DNA from: Dehalococcoidia bacterium
Lineage (GTDB): Bacteria; Chloroflexota; Dehalococcoidia; UBA2979
Reading direction: 5' to 3'
NCBI GenBank assembly: GCA_009379925.1
Contig: WHSU01000022.1
Coordinates: 1-50,827, forward strand
Length of the DNA stretch: 50,827 bases
Below are positions 44,781-50,827 of this stretch, piece after piece; the stretch's first letter is position 1; every line of letters starts with the position of its first letter. The notes beneath the pieces are model-generated. The model ran no database searches and was not told the DNA's origin. It saw only the letters and a program-made list of their open reading frames with translations. Both the position numbers and the translations under genes were made by a program.

Positions 44781-45198
44781 CAAGCGCTCACCGCTCTGGA
44801 TCAACGTCGAAGGTGCATCGATGGGGCGCGCGATCCGTTCGGGGAGCCGCGTACGGCTTATCGTCGCAGAACGGCCTCGCTTTGGCGAGGTCTGGGCCTT
44901 CTGTACGGAGGACGGTCGCGTCGTAGTACATCGATGCATCGCGCGCCGCAGCGGCCGCTACCGCTTCCACGGCGACACGTCCGGCCCGGACGCACCGGTG
45001 CCCCTGGACCGCCTCATCGGGCGGGCCATCGAGGTGGAGGATCGGGGCGGCGAAGTGCGGACGCTGCGCTTCGCCTCGGGCGCCGCGACCGCGGCGCGAC
45101 TGCGCACGCTCGATGACGCTCGACGCGCGGTGCGGGCGCTCCCGAGCCCGGCACGAAACGCCGTCCGCTGGGTGCTGCGCCGGCCTCGCCGTACGTGA
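44740..45198 (+). CDS. S24/S26-family signal-peptidase-like protein
   Basis: The ATG at 44740 (MQPETKARVLRESIKRS) has GAGGT 6 nt upstream; a GTG at 44764 is also possible. The product has about 152 residues. NVEGASMGRAIRSGSRVRL contains Ser27 in a GxSM motif like that of type I signal peptidases and LexA-like S24 proteases. VVVHRCI contains His64 at the position of the Ser-His dyad of SipW/archaeal-type enzymes. FHGDTSGPDAPVPLDRLIGRA is the following conserved region. No Lys general base is seen. It could cut the leader of the neighbouring peptides. The 5' end overlaps the kinase gene by 41 bp. Confidence 0.75.
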   Translation: MQPETKARVLRESIKRSPLWINVEGASMGRAIRSGSRVRLIVAERPRFGEVWAFCTEDGRVVVHRCIARRSGRYRFHGDTSGPDAPVPLDRLIGRAIEVEDRGGEVRTLRFASGAATAARLRTLDDARRAVRALPSPARNAVRWVLRRPRRT

Positions 45199-45199
45199 C

Positions 45200-45225
45200 G
45201 AGGGCGGCGCTGACGCGCCGCCCTC
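45200..45225. terminator. Perfect 11-bp GC hairpin (bidirectional terminator candidate)
   Basis: GAGGGCGGCGC (45200-45210) and GCGCCGCCCTC (45215-45225) form an 11-bp stem with a TGAC loop. It begins directly after the S26-type stop on the plus strand and lies 28 nt after the stop of precursor 1 on the minus strand, so it can stop transcription from both sides. No T-tract is present. Confidence 0.7.
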
Positions 45226-45252
45226 GATCTGGTCAGCCGCAGCGGCTGGGCC

Positions 45253-45345
45253 CTATGGGACTTCCTTGATGGGAGGCGAGACGTGGCCGTTGAGAAGACC
45301 CCCGACTGGCTCGCGCTTCTCAATCGTTGGTCGTTCGTACGTCAT
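45253..45345 (-). CDS. RiPP precursor peptide 1, 30 residues
   Basis: This very short ORF reads MTYERPTIEKREPVGGLL followed by NGHVSPPIKEVP. Residues 3-8 (YERPTI) match the YxxPxL/I leader motif recognised by PqqD-type B1 proteins. A perfect GAGGAGGT lies 6 nt before the ATG, and the upstream motif and downstream hairpin are shared with precursor 2. Residue 20 (Gly) and Glu28 are nine positions apart, a ring size known for lasso peptides, but the tail would be only two residues. The acid at position 28 is conserved (Glu/Asp) in both peptides. Ring formation is inference. Confidence 0.78.
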   Translation of the reverse strand: MTYERPTIEKREPVGGLLNGHVSPPIKEVP

Positions 45346-45429
45346 ACCGGTACCTCCTCACCGCATCGTGCGGTCTGAGCAGTGAGCAACCCGCCCCCGC
45401 GACCGTGAGGGCCTCCTGCCGCGAGGATC

Positions 45430-45442
45430 TATCACGCTCATA
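45430..45442 (-). promoter_or_regulatory. Promoter/regulatory motif of precursor 1
   Basis: On the minus strand the motif is TATGAGCGTGATA, ending 85 nt upstream of the precursor 1 ATG. The same 13-nt motif with one difference stands 86 nt before precursor 2. The region is AT-rich (ATATATATG) compared with its surroundings. Confidence 0.65.
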
Positions 45443-45492
45443 TATATGTACAGGGTCGGCGCACCCTCTGCGCGCGCGAGGTCCCCGGACAC

Positions 45493-45524
45493 GGGAGTGG
45501 CGGCGCGTAAGCGCCGCCACTCCC
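45493..45524 (-). terminator. Perfect 14-bp GC hairpin after precursor 2
   Basis: GGGAGTGGCGGCGC (45493-45506) and GCGCCGCCACTCCC (45511-45524) pair perfectly around a GTAA loop, 21 nt after the stop of precursor 2 (minus strand). It shares the GGCGGCGC-4 nt-GCGCCGCC core with the hairpin after precursor 1. No T-tract. Confidence 0.75.
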
Positions 45525-45544
45525 ATACATGTCGCGTGGACGCG

Positions 45545-45640
45545 CTAGGTGACGGTGTCCCCGGGGACCGGCGACGCCTTTGCCTCGAGCAGCCCCTTGA
45601 CCGGCTCCCGGCGCTCAATGGTTGGTCGTTCGTACGTCAT
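45545..45640 (-). CDS. RiPP precursor peptide 2, 31 residues
   Basis: It reads MTYERPTIERREPVKGLL followed by EAKASPVPGDTVT. The first 18 residues differ from precursor 1 only at positions 10 and 15; Gly16, Leu17, Leu18, Ser23 and Pro24 are also shared. Thus leader-like conservation with a variable C-terminal region, the pattern of RiPP paralogues. AKA before Ser23 matches the AxA rule for signal-peptidase cleavage, giving a 9-residue product; alternatively Ala20 and Asp28 are nine positions apart as in a lasso ring. SD sequence AGGAAGG lies 7 nt before the ATG. It is downstream of, and on the same strand as, the acyltransferase gene. Confidence 0.8.
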   Translation of the reverse strand: MTYERPTIERREPVKGLLEAKASPVPGDTVT

Positions 45641-45725
45641 TCGTGTGCCTTCCTGCCGCTACCGGCGGCGCTGAGGGGTGAGCCATCCGCTCACCAGGGG
45701 CAGGGTGTCCTGCCGCGCGGGAACG

Positions 45726-45738
45726 TATCACGTTCATA
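45726..45738 (-). promoter_or_regulatory. Promoter/regulatory motif of precursor 2
   Basis: On the minus strand the motif is TATGAACGTGATA, 86 nt before the ATG, with flanking GAACGT-GAT-ACGTTC symmetry. It begins about 10 nt after the acyltransferase stop, so each precursor is likely its own transcription unit. Confidence 0.65.
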
Positions 45739-45747
45739 CATCCCCTG

Positions 45748-46719
45748 TCACGGCAATCCGCGCCGGTACCAGCCCATCCAATCGGCCGGATGCTCCCGAG
45801 CGCGAGCTTCGAGGCGTCGAGCAAACTCGTCCACCGCGCAAGCCATCGCCTCCTTGCGCGGCATCGAGCGGTCCACCTCGACTGGCGCATCGATGACGAG
45901 GCGGTAGCGCATCGGTCCGTCGCGCAGGGCGGCGGCGGTGAGCAGCGTCGCGCCCGTCTTCCACGCCAGCGACGGCGCCCCGTTGGCCAGCTCGAAGGGC
46001 TCGCCGAAGAGGGTGGTGCGCGAGGACTGGCGGCTGGTCAGCTCAGCCCGGAACGCGACGATTGCGTTGTCCTGCGCCAGTCGCTGGATCAGCGTCTGAA
46101 GGTACGCGAGCGACTTTCGACGAGGGATGATCACCCGTTCGGCGAGGTACGGCAGCTCGGGCCGCACGTAGAGCCCCGCCACCGACCCCACCCCCAGCCT
46201 GCTATACGAGGTGGCGCCATGCGACTGGTGACTGAGCTGGACCAGCGGATGCCCCGCCTGCCAACAGGCCGCCTGCGCCCAAAGCGTACTGCCGAAGCCC
46301 ATGCGCCACAGGATCACGCCGCGTCCCGCTTCGATCGCCCGATGCAGATGCTCGATGCCCTCGACCTCCACCCGAGGGATCGCGCGACGATCCCGCAGGC
46401 CGCGGACGCGCAGCCAGTTCTTCTCCCCGCGCATCCAGTAGTGCTCGCGCACCACCGACGCGGCCTGAGCCGGCGCGAGCCCGAGGTAGTGCTCGATGGC
46501 GCGCTCCAGGTGGCGACGCTGCCCCGGCTTGGCGCGCATGACGACGGCGGCCTGCAGCCGCGAGGCTGCGCCATCGAGGCGGCGTGGGACCAGCCACGAG
46601 AGGGCGTAGCCGGCGCCGGTGCCCAGTAGTCGCGCCAGGTCACCGGACCGCACCCAGCGCCCGACCCATTCGCGGGGGCGCGGGAGGCGACGGACTTGAG
46701 CACGGGCCCGTTGGATCAC
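45748..46719 (-). CDS. LpxL/PatA-type acyltransferase homologue with altered active-site motif
   Basis: This is a 323-residue protein starting at GTG, coupled to the ligase gene by a GTGA overlap. The family region is recognisable: IEHLHRAIEAGRGVILWRM followed by GFGSTLWAQAACWQAGHPL, but the catalytic H-x4-D/E motif usually seen in GHFGNWE is replaced, with Gly141 at the His position and Leu at the Glu position. Later family segments (VGSVAGLYVRPELPYLAERVIIPRRKSLAYLQTLIQRL and IVAFRAE) persist. It may be inactive as an acyltransferase or use other residues. Its neighbour (CoA ligase) suggests an acyl-CoA substrate. Confidence 0.7.
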   Translation of the reverse strand: MIQRARAQVRRLPRPREWVGRWVRSGDLARLLGTGAGYALSWLVPRRLDGAASRLQAAVVMRAKPGQRRHLERAIEHYLGLAPAQAASVVREHYWMRGEKNWLRVRGLRDRRAIPRVEVEGIEHLHRAIEAGRGVILWRMGFGSTLWAQAACWQAGHPLVQLSHQSHGATSYSRLGVGSVAGLYVRPELPYLAERVIIPRRKSLAYLQTLIQRLAQDNAIVAFRAELTSRQSSRTTLFGEPFELANGAPSLAWKTGATLLTAAALRDGPMRYRLVIDAPVEVDRSMPRKEAMACAVDEFARRLEARAREHPADWMGWYRRGLP

Positions 46720-48221
46720 TCCGCCAGCCCCAGGCGCTGCGCGAGACCGATCCGCTGGGGCTTCCCGGTGGGCCCCTTCGGGATCTCGTCGAGGAAGACG
46801 AAGGTGCGCGGCACCTTGAACGGCGCGAGCCGCGCGTCCAGGAACTGCCGCAGGGCGCGCTCGTCCACGTGGGCGCCGCTCGCGACGACGACCGCCGCGG
46901 CCACGGTCTCACCCAGCAGCCGGTCGGGCACGGCGAAGGCCAGCGCCTGTTCGACGGAGGGGTGCGCGAGCAGCGCCTCGTCCACCTCGCGCGGGCTGAC
47001 CTTCTCGCCGCCGCGGTTGATCTGTTCCTTCAGGCGGCCGGCGAGGAAGAGGTAGCCGTCCTCGTCCAGGTAGCCCAGGTCGCCGGTGCGGAACCATCCG
47101 TCCGCGAACGAGGCGGCATTCGCCTCCGGGTTCGCGTGGTAGCCGGCCGTCACGCCCGGCCCGCGCACGGCCACCTCGCCGGTCGCGCCGCGTCCGAGGT
47201 GTTCGCCGCCGTCCGAGAGGATCGCCACCTCCACGGATGTCCCCACGCCCACGGAGCCCGGCTTCCGGACGCCCGGCGGGAGCAGGTTCGCCGTCATCTG
47301 GTGCGACGCCTCGGTCATCCCGTACGCCTCGATGACCGGCGCGCCGAAGGTCGCTTCCAGCTCAGCAATCACGGAGGGCGGCAGCGGCGCCGAGGACGAG
47401 CGCAGGAAGCGCAGCGGGCGGCGCGCGATGACCTCGGCGCGAGCGCCCGCGCGAGAGAGCACCATCTGGTGCATGGTCGGCACTGCCGTGTACCAGGTCG
47501 GCGCCGTCTCATCGAGCCAGTCGAAGAAGCGGAACGCGTCGAACCCCGCCGGAGGCGCGACGACCGAGGCGCCGGCGGAGAGCGACGAGAGGCAGCCGCC
47601 GATCAGACCGTGGATGTGGAACAGGGGCATGACATCCAGGCAGCGGTCTTCCTCGGTCAGCCGCAGCGAGCCGGCGATGCTCCGCGCGGAGGACGCGAGG
47701 TTCGCCTGCGACAGCGGCACCGTCTTCGGACGGGCGGTCGTGCCGGACGTTTGCAGCACCAGGGCGACGTCGTCCGGGCCGGGCCATCGAGGCGCGGCGG
47801 GCGTCACGCGCTCGCCGTCCCGCGACAGCTCGAGCGATCCCGGCTCGCCAGTCAGGGACAACCGCAGCACAAGCTCGGGAGCGGCGTCCCAGAACTCACT
47901 AGCGGGCGCCTCGCGCGCGACCACGGCGCGCACATCGAGATCCTCGAAGCAGGCGCGCAGCTCGTCCGCGCGGTAGGCGGGGTTCTGCGGCGCGGCGGCG
48001 GTCGCCGAGGCCGTGGCGAGGAACGCCGTGGCGGCGTCGGCCCCGCCGCGTAGCACGCTGGCCACGCGGTCGCCGGGCCCAAGGCCAAGCGCCGCCAGCT
48101 GGCCCGCCAGCCGCTCCACCTGCTCGCGGAGCTGCGCGTGAGTCAGGGTCGGACCACCCGGCACGACGAGTGCAGGGCGCGCGTCCGCTCCAGTGTCGAG
48201 TAGTGCGCGAATGGTGTCCAC
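46716..48221 (-). CDS. AMP-forming acyl-CoA synthetase/ligase (Pcs60/AAE3-like)
   Basis: This is a 501-residue adenylate-forming enzyme, starting at GTG. The A3 motif LQTSGTTARPKTVPL (about 157-171), the A5 motif EAYGMTEASHQM, the WFRTGDLGYLDEDGYL block and the catalytic Lys in PKGPTGKPQRIGL near the C-terminus are all present. General sequence pattern resembles the short Pcs60/oxalyl-CoA ligase group (LLQTSGTTSRPK type). It activates a carboxylic acid as acyl-AMP and CoA thioester. Its stop codon overlaps the start of the acyltransferase gene. The acid is not known. Confidence 0.87.
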   Translation of the reverse strand: MDTIRALLDTGADARPALVVPGGPTLTHAQLREQVERLAGQLAALGLGPGDRVASVLRGGADAATAFLATASATAAAPQNPAYRADELRACFEDLDVRAVVAREAPASEFWDAAPELVLRLSLTGEPGSLELSRDGERVTPAAPRWPGPDDVALVLQTSGTTARPKTVPLSQANLASSARSIAGSLRLTEEDRCLDVMPLFHIHGLIGGCLSSLSAGASVVAPPAGFDAFRFFDWLDETAPTWYTAVPTMHQMVLSRAGARAEVIARRPLRFLRSSSAPLPPSVIAELEATFGAPVIEAYGMTEASHQMTANLLPPGVRKPGSVGVGTSVEVAILSDGGEHLGRGATGEVAVRGPGVTAGYHANPEANAASFADGWFRTGDLGYLDEDGYLFLAGRLKEQINRGGEKVSPREVDEALLAHPSVEQALAFAVPDRLLGETVAAAVVVASGAHVDERALRQFLDARLAPFKVPRTFVFLDEIPKGPTGKPQRIGLAQRLGLAE

Positions 48222-48279
48222 GGCCGGCCCTGTCCACCCGCACCCGGTACCTGCATCGCAACCTGGCGGTGAGAGAAGT

Positions 48280-48285
48280 TATCAT
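48280..48285 (+). promoter_or_regulatory. Putative -10 box for the cyclase gene
   Basis: GTTATCATCC places TATCAT 48 nt before the GTG of the asparagine-synthetase-like gene. The divergent CoA ligase starts 113 nt away, so this is a divergent promoter region. Confidence 0.4.
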
Positions 48286-48333
48286 CCGGCATCCAGTTGC
48301 CGGAAACCGTAAGAAGTACGCAGAGGAGCGTCT

Positions 48334-50226
48334 GTGAGCGGCCTGATCTTCGCCGTGCGCCGCGATGGCCGCCAACCAGACCTGGATGACGCGCGGCGGA
48401 TGGCTGCCGAGGCGCCGCACCGCGCCCGTGCCGGCGCCCGCGAACGGACGCTGGAGGGCGCCGTCGCGATCCACCTGGATGGCGGCCAGGAGCGCATCGC
48501 ACCGACCTCGCCGGTCACGGACCGTGGCGGACGCCGGCTCGTCGTCGCGGACGCGCGCTTGGACAACCGACGCGAACTGGCCACGACGCTCGGGCGGCCG
48601 GACCTGGCGGAGGCGCGCGACGACGCCACGCTGCTGCTCCAGGCAGTCGACCGATGGGGCGACGAGGCGCCCACCCACCTGCTTGGCGACTTCGCCTTCG
48701 TCGCGTGGGACGCCGCACGTGGCCACCTGCTCGCCGCGCGCGACCCCATGGGGATGCGCCCGCTCTTCTACCGCGCCGAACCCGCTCGCCTGCTGCTGGC
48801 GAGCGAGGTCTCCCAGCTGCTGGCCGTCCCGGGCGTCCCGAGCGCCGTCAATGAGCGCGCGCTGATGGCGCACCTCGCCGGGAACGCGGGCCAGGGCTGG
48901 ACCGCCTACGAGGGCATCCGCCGGCTGCCCGCGGGGCACCGCCTCGTGCTGGACACCTCGGGTGTGCGCGTCGAGCGCTTCTGGCAGCCGGTGGTCGGCG
49001 AAGGCCGCGCCCGCCGGCCGGAGGAGTACGCCGAGCAACTGCGGGACACGCTGACCCAGGCCGTCGCGGACCGCCTCGATGGGTCGACGGGGGCCGGACT
49101 ACTGCTCAGCGGCGGGCTCGACTCGATCAGCATCGCCGCCCTGGCCGGGACGCTCCTGCGCGACGGCGCGCCCCCGATGCGCACGTACACGTTCACCTAC
49201 GACGAGCTGCCGGAATGCGACGAGCGCACAGTGAGCCACGCGGTGGCATCGGCGGCCGGCCTGCCGAATACGTGGCTGCCCTGCGACGACTCGTGGCCGC
49301 TGGCGGACTACCCCGACCTCGGCACGGACCGGGACGGCCCGGACCTGTTCCGCAGCTACGTGTCCATGCACGGCGCCGCCGCGCGCGCCCTGGACGACGG
49401 CGTCGGCGTGCTGATGACCGGCCAGCACGGCGACCAGCTGGTCGGGTCCGGCGTCACCGACTACCTCGGCCGGCTACGCGCGGACGGCCCGCTGGCCGCC
49501 TGGCGCGACCTGGCGGCGCACAGCGCGCGCACGGGGCTCTCGAGGCGGGTCGTGTTTGAGCACTACGTGCTGCGGCGCCTGCCGGGCGCGGTCTGGCCGG
49601 ACGACCGGTTGCCCGCCGTGCGCCGCCGCCTGCGCTCGATGCTCGACGGCGGTGCGCCGCCGCTCCCGCCGTGGCTACGCGCCGACGCGGCCCGCGAGCA
49701 CCGGCTGCCGGAGGTCATCGGACGCTCCGCATTACGCTCGACGCTGCCCGGCGAGGCGCGGCGCGTGCGGCACGAGATCGTGGGCGACCACCAGATCGCG
49801 CGCAACAGCGAGACACTCGAGCGCCGTTTTGCCCGGCACGGCCTGCGCCACGCGGACCCGTGGTCGGACCGCCGCCTGGTCGAGTCTGTGCTGGCCATGC
49901 CCCAGCACATCCTCACGCCGGCCGGCGAGGCGAAGTGGCTGGCCCGCGAGGCGATGCGCGGCGTACTCCCCGAATCCGCGCGCGTCGCCGCCTCCAAGGC
50001 GACCCCCGCGCCGCATTACGACCGGGGCATCCTCGACCGCGGCAGCGCCACGGTCCGATCGCTGCTCGACGGCTCGCGGGCCGCGGCACGCGGCTACGTC
50101 GACGAGCAGGCGCTCCACGAGTGGTACGACCGAATGGTCGCGCGAGAACCCGCCGCGACCGCCCACATCGGCGCCTTCTGGCGCTTCCTCACCCTGGAGG
50201 ACTGGCTCCGCCGCTACCACGACTGA
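48334..50226 (+). CDS. Asparagine-synthetase-like macrolactam cyclase (lasso C-like)
   Basis: The GTG at 48334 has GAGGAG about 6 nt upstream. The protein has 630 residues. The N-terminal glutaminase-like domain keeps GDFAFVAWDAARGHLLAARDP and LFYRAEP, but it begins MSGLIFAVRRDG: the catalytic Cys after Met is replaced by Ser, so it cannot take ammonia from glutamine, as in lasso cyclases. The synthetase domain has the PP-loop SGGLDS (259-264) and LMTGQHGDQLVGSG. It is expected to activate a side-chain carboxylate as AMP ester and let an amine attack it. Together with the PqqD-type and peptide genes this is the amide-forming enzyme of the RiPP locus. Confidence 0.85.
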   Translation: MSGLIFAVRRDGRQPDLDDARRMAAEAPHRARAGARERTLEGAVAIHLDGGQERIAPTSPVTDRGGRRLVVADARLDNRRELATTLGRPDLAEARDDATLLLQAVDRWGDEAPTHLLGDFAFVAWDAARGHLLAARDPMGMRPLFYRAEPARLLLASEVSQLLAVPGVPSAVNERALMAHLAGNAGQGWTAYEGIRRLPAGHRLVLDTSGVRVERFWQPVVGEGRARRPEEYAEQLRDTLTQAVADRLDGSTGAGLLLSGGLDSISIAALAGTLLRDGAPPMRTYTFTYDELPECDERTVSHAVASAAGLPNTWLPCDDSWPLADYPDLGTDRDGPDLFRSYVSMHGAAARALDDGVGVLMTGQHGDQLVGSGVTDYLGRLRADGPLAAWRDLAAHSARTGLSRRVVFEHYVLRRLPGAVWPDDRLPAVRRRLRSMLDGGAPPLPPWLRADAAREHRLPEVIGRSALRSTLPGEARRVRHEIVGDHQIARNSETLERRFARHGLRHADPWSDRRLVESVLAMPQHILTPAGEAKWLAREAMRGVLPESARVAASKATPAPHYDRGILDRGSATVRSLLDGSRAAARGYVDEQALHEWYDRMVAREPAATAHIGAFWRFLTLEDWLRRYHD

Positions 50227-50282
50227 CCGGCTCCCGCTCGCGCGCCGGCGGTCCGCCCTCGTACGATCGAAGCACCACCCGC

Positions 50283-50371
50283 GGAGGGGTGGCCGAGTGG
50301 TTGAAGGCAGCGGTCTTGAAAACCGCCGGGGCGCAAGCCCCCCGTGGGTTCGAATCCCACCCCCTCCGCCA
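50283..50371 (+). tRNA. tRNA-Ser(UGA)
   Basis: The 89-nt sequence (GGAGGGG...CCA) folds as a class II tRNA: acceptor stem GGAGGGG/CCCCTCC, D-arm GGCCGAGTGGTTGAAGGC, anticodon loop CTTGAAA with anticodon TGA, a long variable arm and T-arm GTGGG-TTCGAAT-CCCAC. The CCA is encoded. TACGAT at 50262-50267 may be the -10 box. Confidence 0.95.
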
Positions 50372-50378
50372 GTGCTGG

Positions 50379-50688
50379 TCAGCCTGAATCCTGCGCGAGT
50401 CCGGCCGCCAGGAATCGATCGCAAATCTCGCTAGCCCACGCCCGCGCCGGGTCTCGTGATGCCCAGTCCCAGACAAAGTCCAGAACAGTCCATCGAACGG
50501 ACGCGGGCACTTGCACGAGGATTTGTGCTAGATCATAGACAATGCCGCGTTGCCCGATGGTCACGAAATCCTTCGCGAACTCCGGCTCGTTGCTCAGCAG
50601 GTAGTCAACCAACTCGATCAGGACCGCGGCACCCCGAGTCTCGAGTTCATGCTTAAACCGGTTCTCTCGATACTCATCCTTGGTATGG
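50379..50688 (-). pseudogene. Gene remnant truncated by an IS insertion
   Basis: The minus-strand reading frame from the IS boundary to the stop at 50379 encodes about 100 residues: DEYRENRFKHELETRGAAVL, then IELVDYLLSNEPEFAKDFV, VYDLAQILVQVPASVRWTVL and DFVWDWASRDPARAWASEIC. It has no start before the IS junction, so the 5' end was removed or lies beyond the insertion element. I recognise no family. GC content is lower than in the rest of the window, which suggests acquisition with the mobile DNA. Confidence 0.6.
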
Positions 50689-50827
50689 TGACCTGACCCC
50701 CTGAAAGCGGTCCACCGTTGATGAGAGTCCTTTGGCCCACGAAGGTGTGGGCGGAGGAGGACATCACGGTGAAGCGACGCAGGCATACGCCGGAGCAGAT
50801 CGTGCGCAAGCTGCGGGAGGTGGAGCG
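50689..50827 (+). mobile_element. IS3-family element, left end
   Basis: The boundary is marked by TGACCTGACCCCCTGAAAGC, a typical IS3-family terminal sequence starting with TG and carrying the CCCCCTGAA core. The element continues past the right edge and contains the start of OrfA. The exact terminal base (50681-50689) is uncertain because the right end is not in the window. Confidence 0.7.
50769..50827 (+). CDS. IS3-family transposase OrfA (partial)
   Basis: GTG at 50769, preceded by GGAGGAGG about 9 nt upstream, encodes VKRRRHTPEQIVRKLREVE. The pattern K-R-x-R-x-x-P-E-Q-I-x-x-K-L is the N-terminal helix-turn-helix start of IS3-family OrfA. It runs off the right edge. Confidence 0.8.
   Translation, partial: MKRRRHTPEQIVRKLREVE

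Noticed and set aside
44788..44970. 60-residue minus-strand frame upstream of the kinase
   Set aside because: It is antisense to the S26-type gene, which has the conserved Ser-His motif, and has no ribosome binding site.
45446..45907. 153-residue plus-strand frame across the peptide promoters
   Set aside because: It runs through the hairpin and promoter region of the precursors and has no protein-like features; the short minus-strand ORFs are better supported by SD sites and paralogy.
1..50827. CRISPR array or prophage
   Set aside because: No regularly spaced direct repeats, no cas-like gene and no phage structural genes were seen.

Overview
The window is a high-GC (roughly 70%) bacterial chromosome segment. 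It uses GTG and TTG starts freely and has very compact gene spacing. F420/flavin LLM oxidoreductases, a split ADP-forming acyl-CoA synthetase, Tat or Cys-anchored solute-binding lipoproteins and an ectoine importer suggest a Chloroflexota (Dehalococcoidia-like) organism. A high-GC actinobacterium cannot be excluded from sequence alone.

Layout. 1-2 kb: three DinB-fold proteins and a DUF488 protein. 2-3.3 kb: a ferredoxin fused to a membrane-anchored domain. 3.4-10.6 kb: two divergent compatible-solute importers, an OpuC/ProU-type glycine betaine system on the minus strand and an EhuBCDA ectoine system on the plus strand, separated by a 450-nt regulatory gap. 10.7-17.7 kb: DUF4332, methyltransferase plus UbiA-like prenyltransferase, FIST sensor domain protein, ABC-F, LLM enzyme and RibD-type reductase. 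17.7-29.8 kb: catabolic and accessory enzymes (succinate-semialdehyde dehydrogenase, M20 peptidase, YtcJ-type amidohydrolase, MFS, LLM enzyme, a frameshifted double GNAT, enoyl-CoA hydratase, a beta-propeller-like lipoprotein, and the two subunits of an ADP-forming acyl-CoA synthetase). 29.9-41.8 kb: two CNNM/CorC membrane proteins, Pth, Mfd, AI-2E transporter, a NWH-type heme monooxygenase-like protein, HAD, GNAT, amidohydrolase and a polytopic membrane protein.

The most unusual part is 41.9-50.2 kb. It looks like a RiPP (lasso-peptide-like) biosynthetic locus: PqqD-type recognition protein, nucleotidyltransferase, HPr-kinase-like kinase, S24/S26 peptidase-like protein and an asparagine-synthetase-like cyclase without the glutaminase cysteine. 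Two unannotated 30- and 31-residue paralogous peptides with a YxxPxI leader motif lie in the middle. Each peptide gene has its own strong Shine-Dalgarno sequence, a near-identical upstream motif at the same distance and a perfect GC hairpin behind it. An AMP-forming CoA ligase and a degenerate LpxL/PatA-like acyltransferase are translationally coupled and lie on the same strand upstream of the peptides. No transglutaminase-like B2 leader peptidase and no dedicated exporter are visible. The proposed logic is that PqqD binds the leader, an unidentified protease (possibly the S26-like protein) cuts, and the cyclase forms an amide. The kinase, nucleotidyltransferase and acyl enzymes may decorate the product. 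This is inference.

The right edge holds a tRNA-Ser(UGA), then a lower-GC gene remnant cut by the left end of an IS3-family element.
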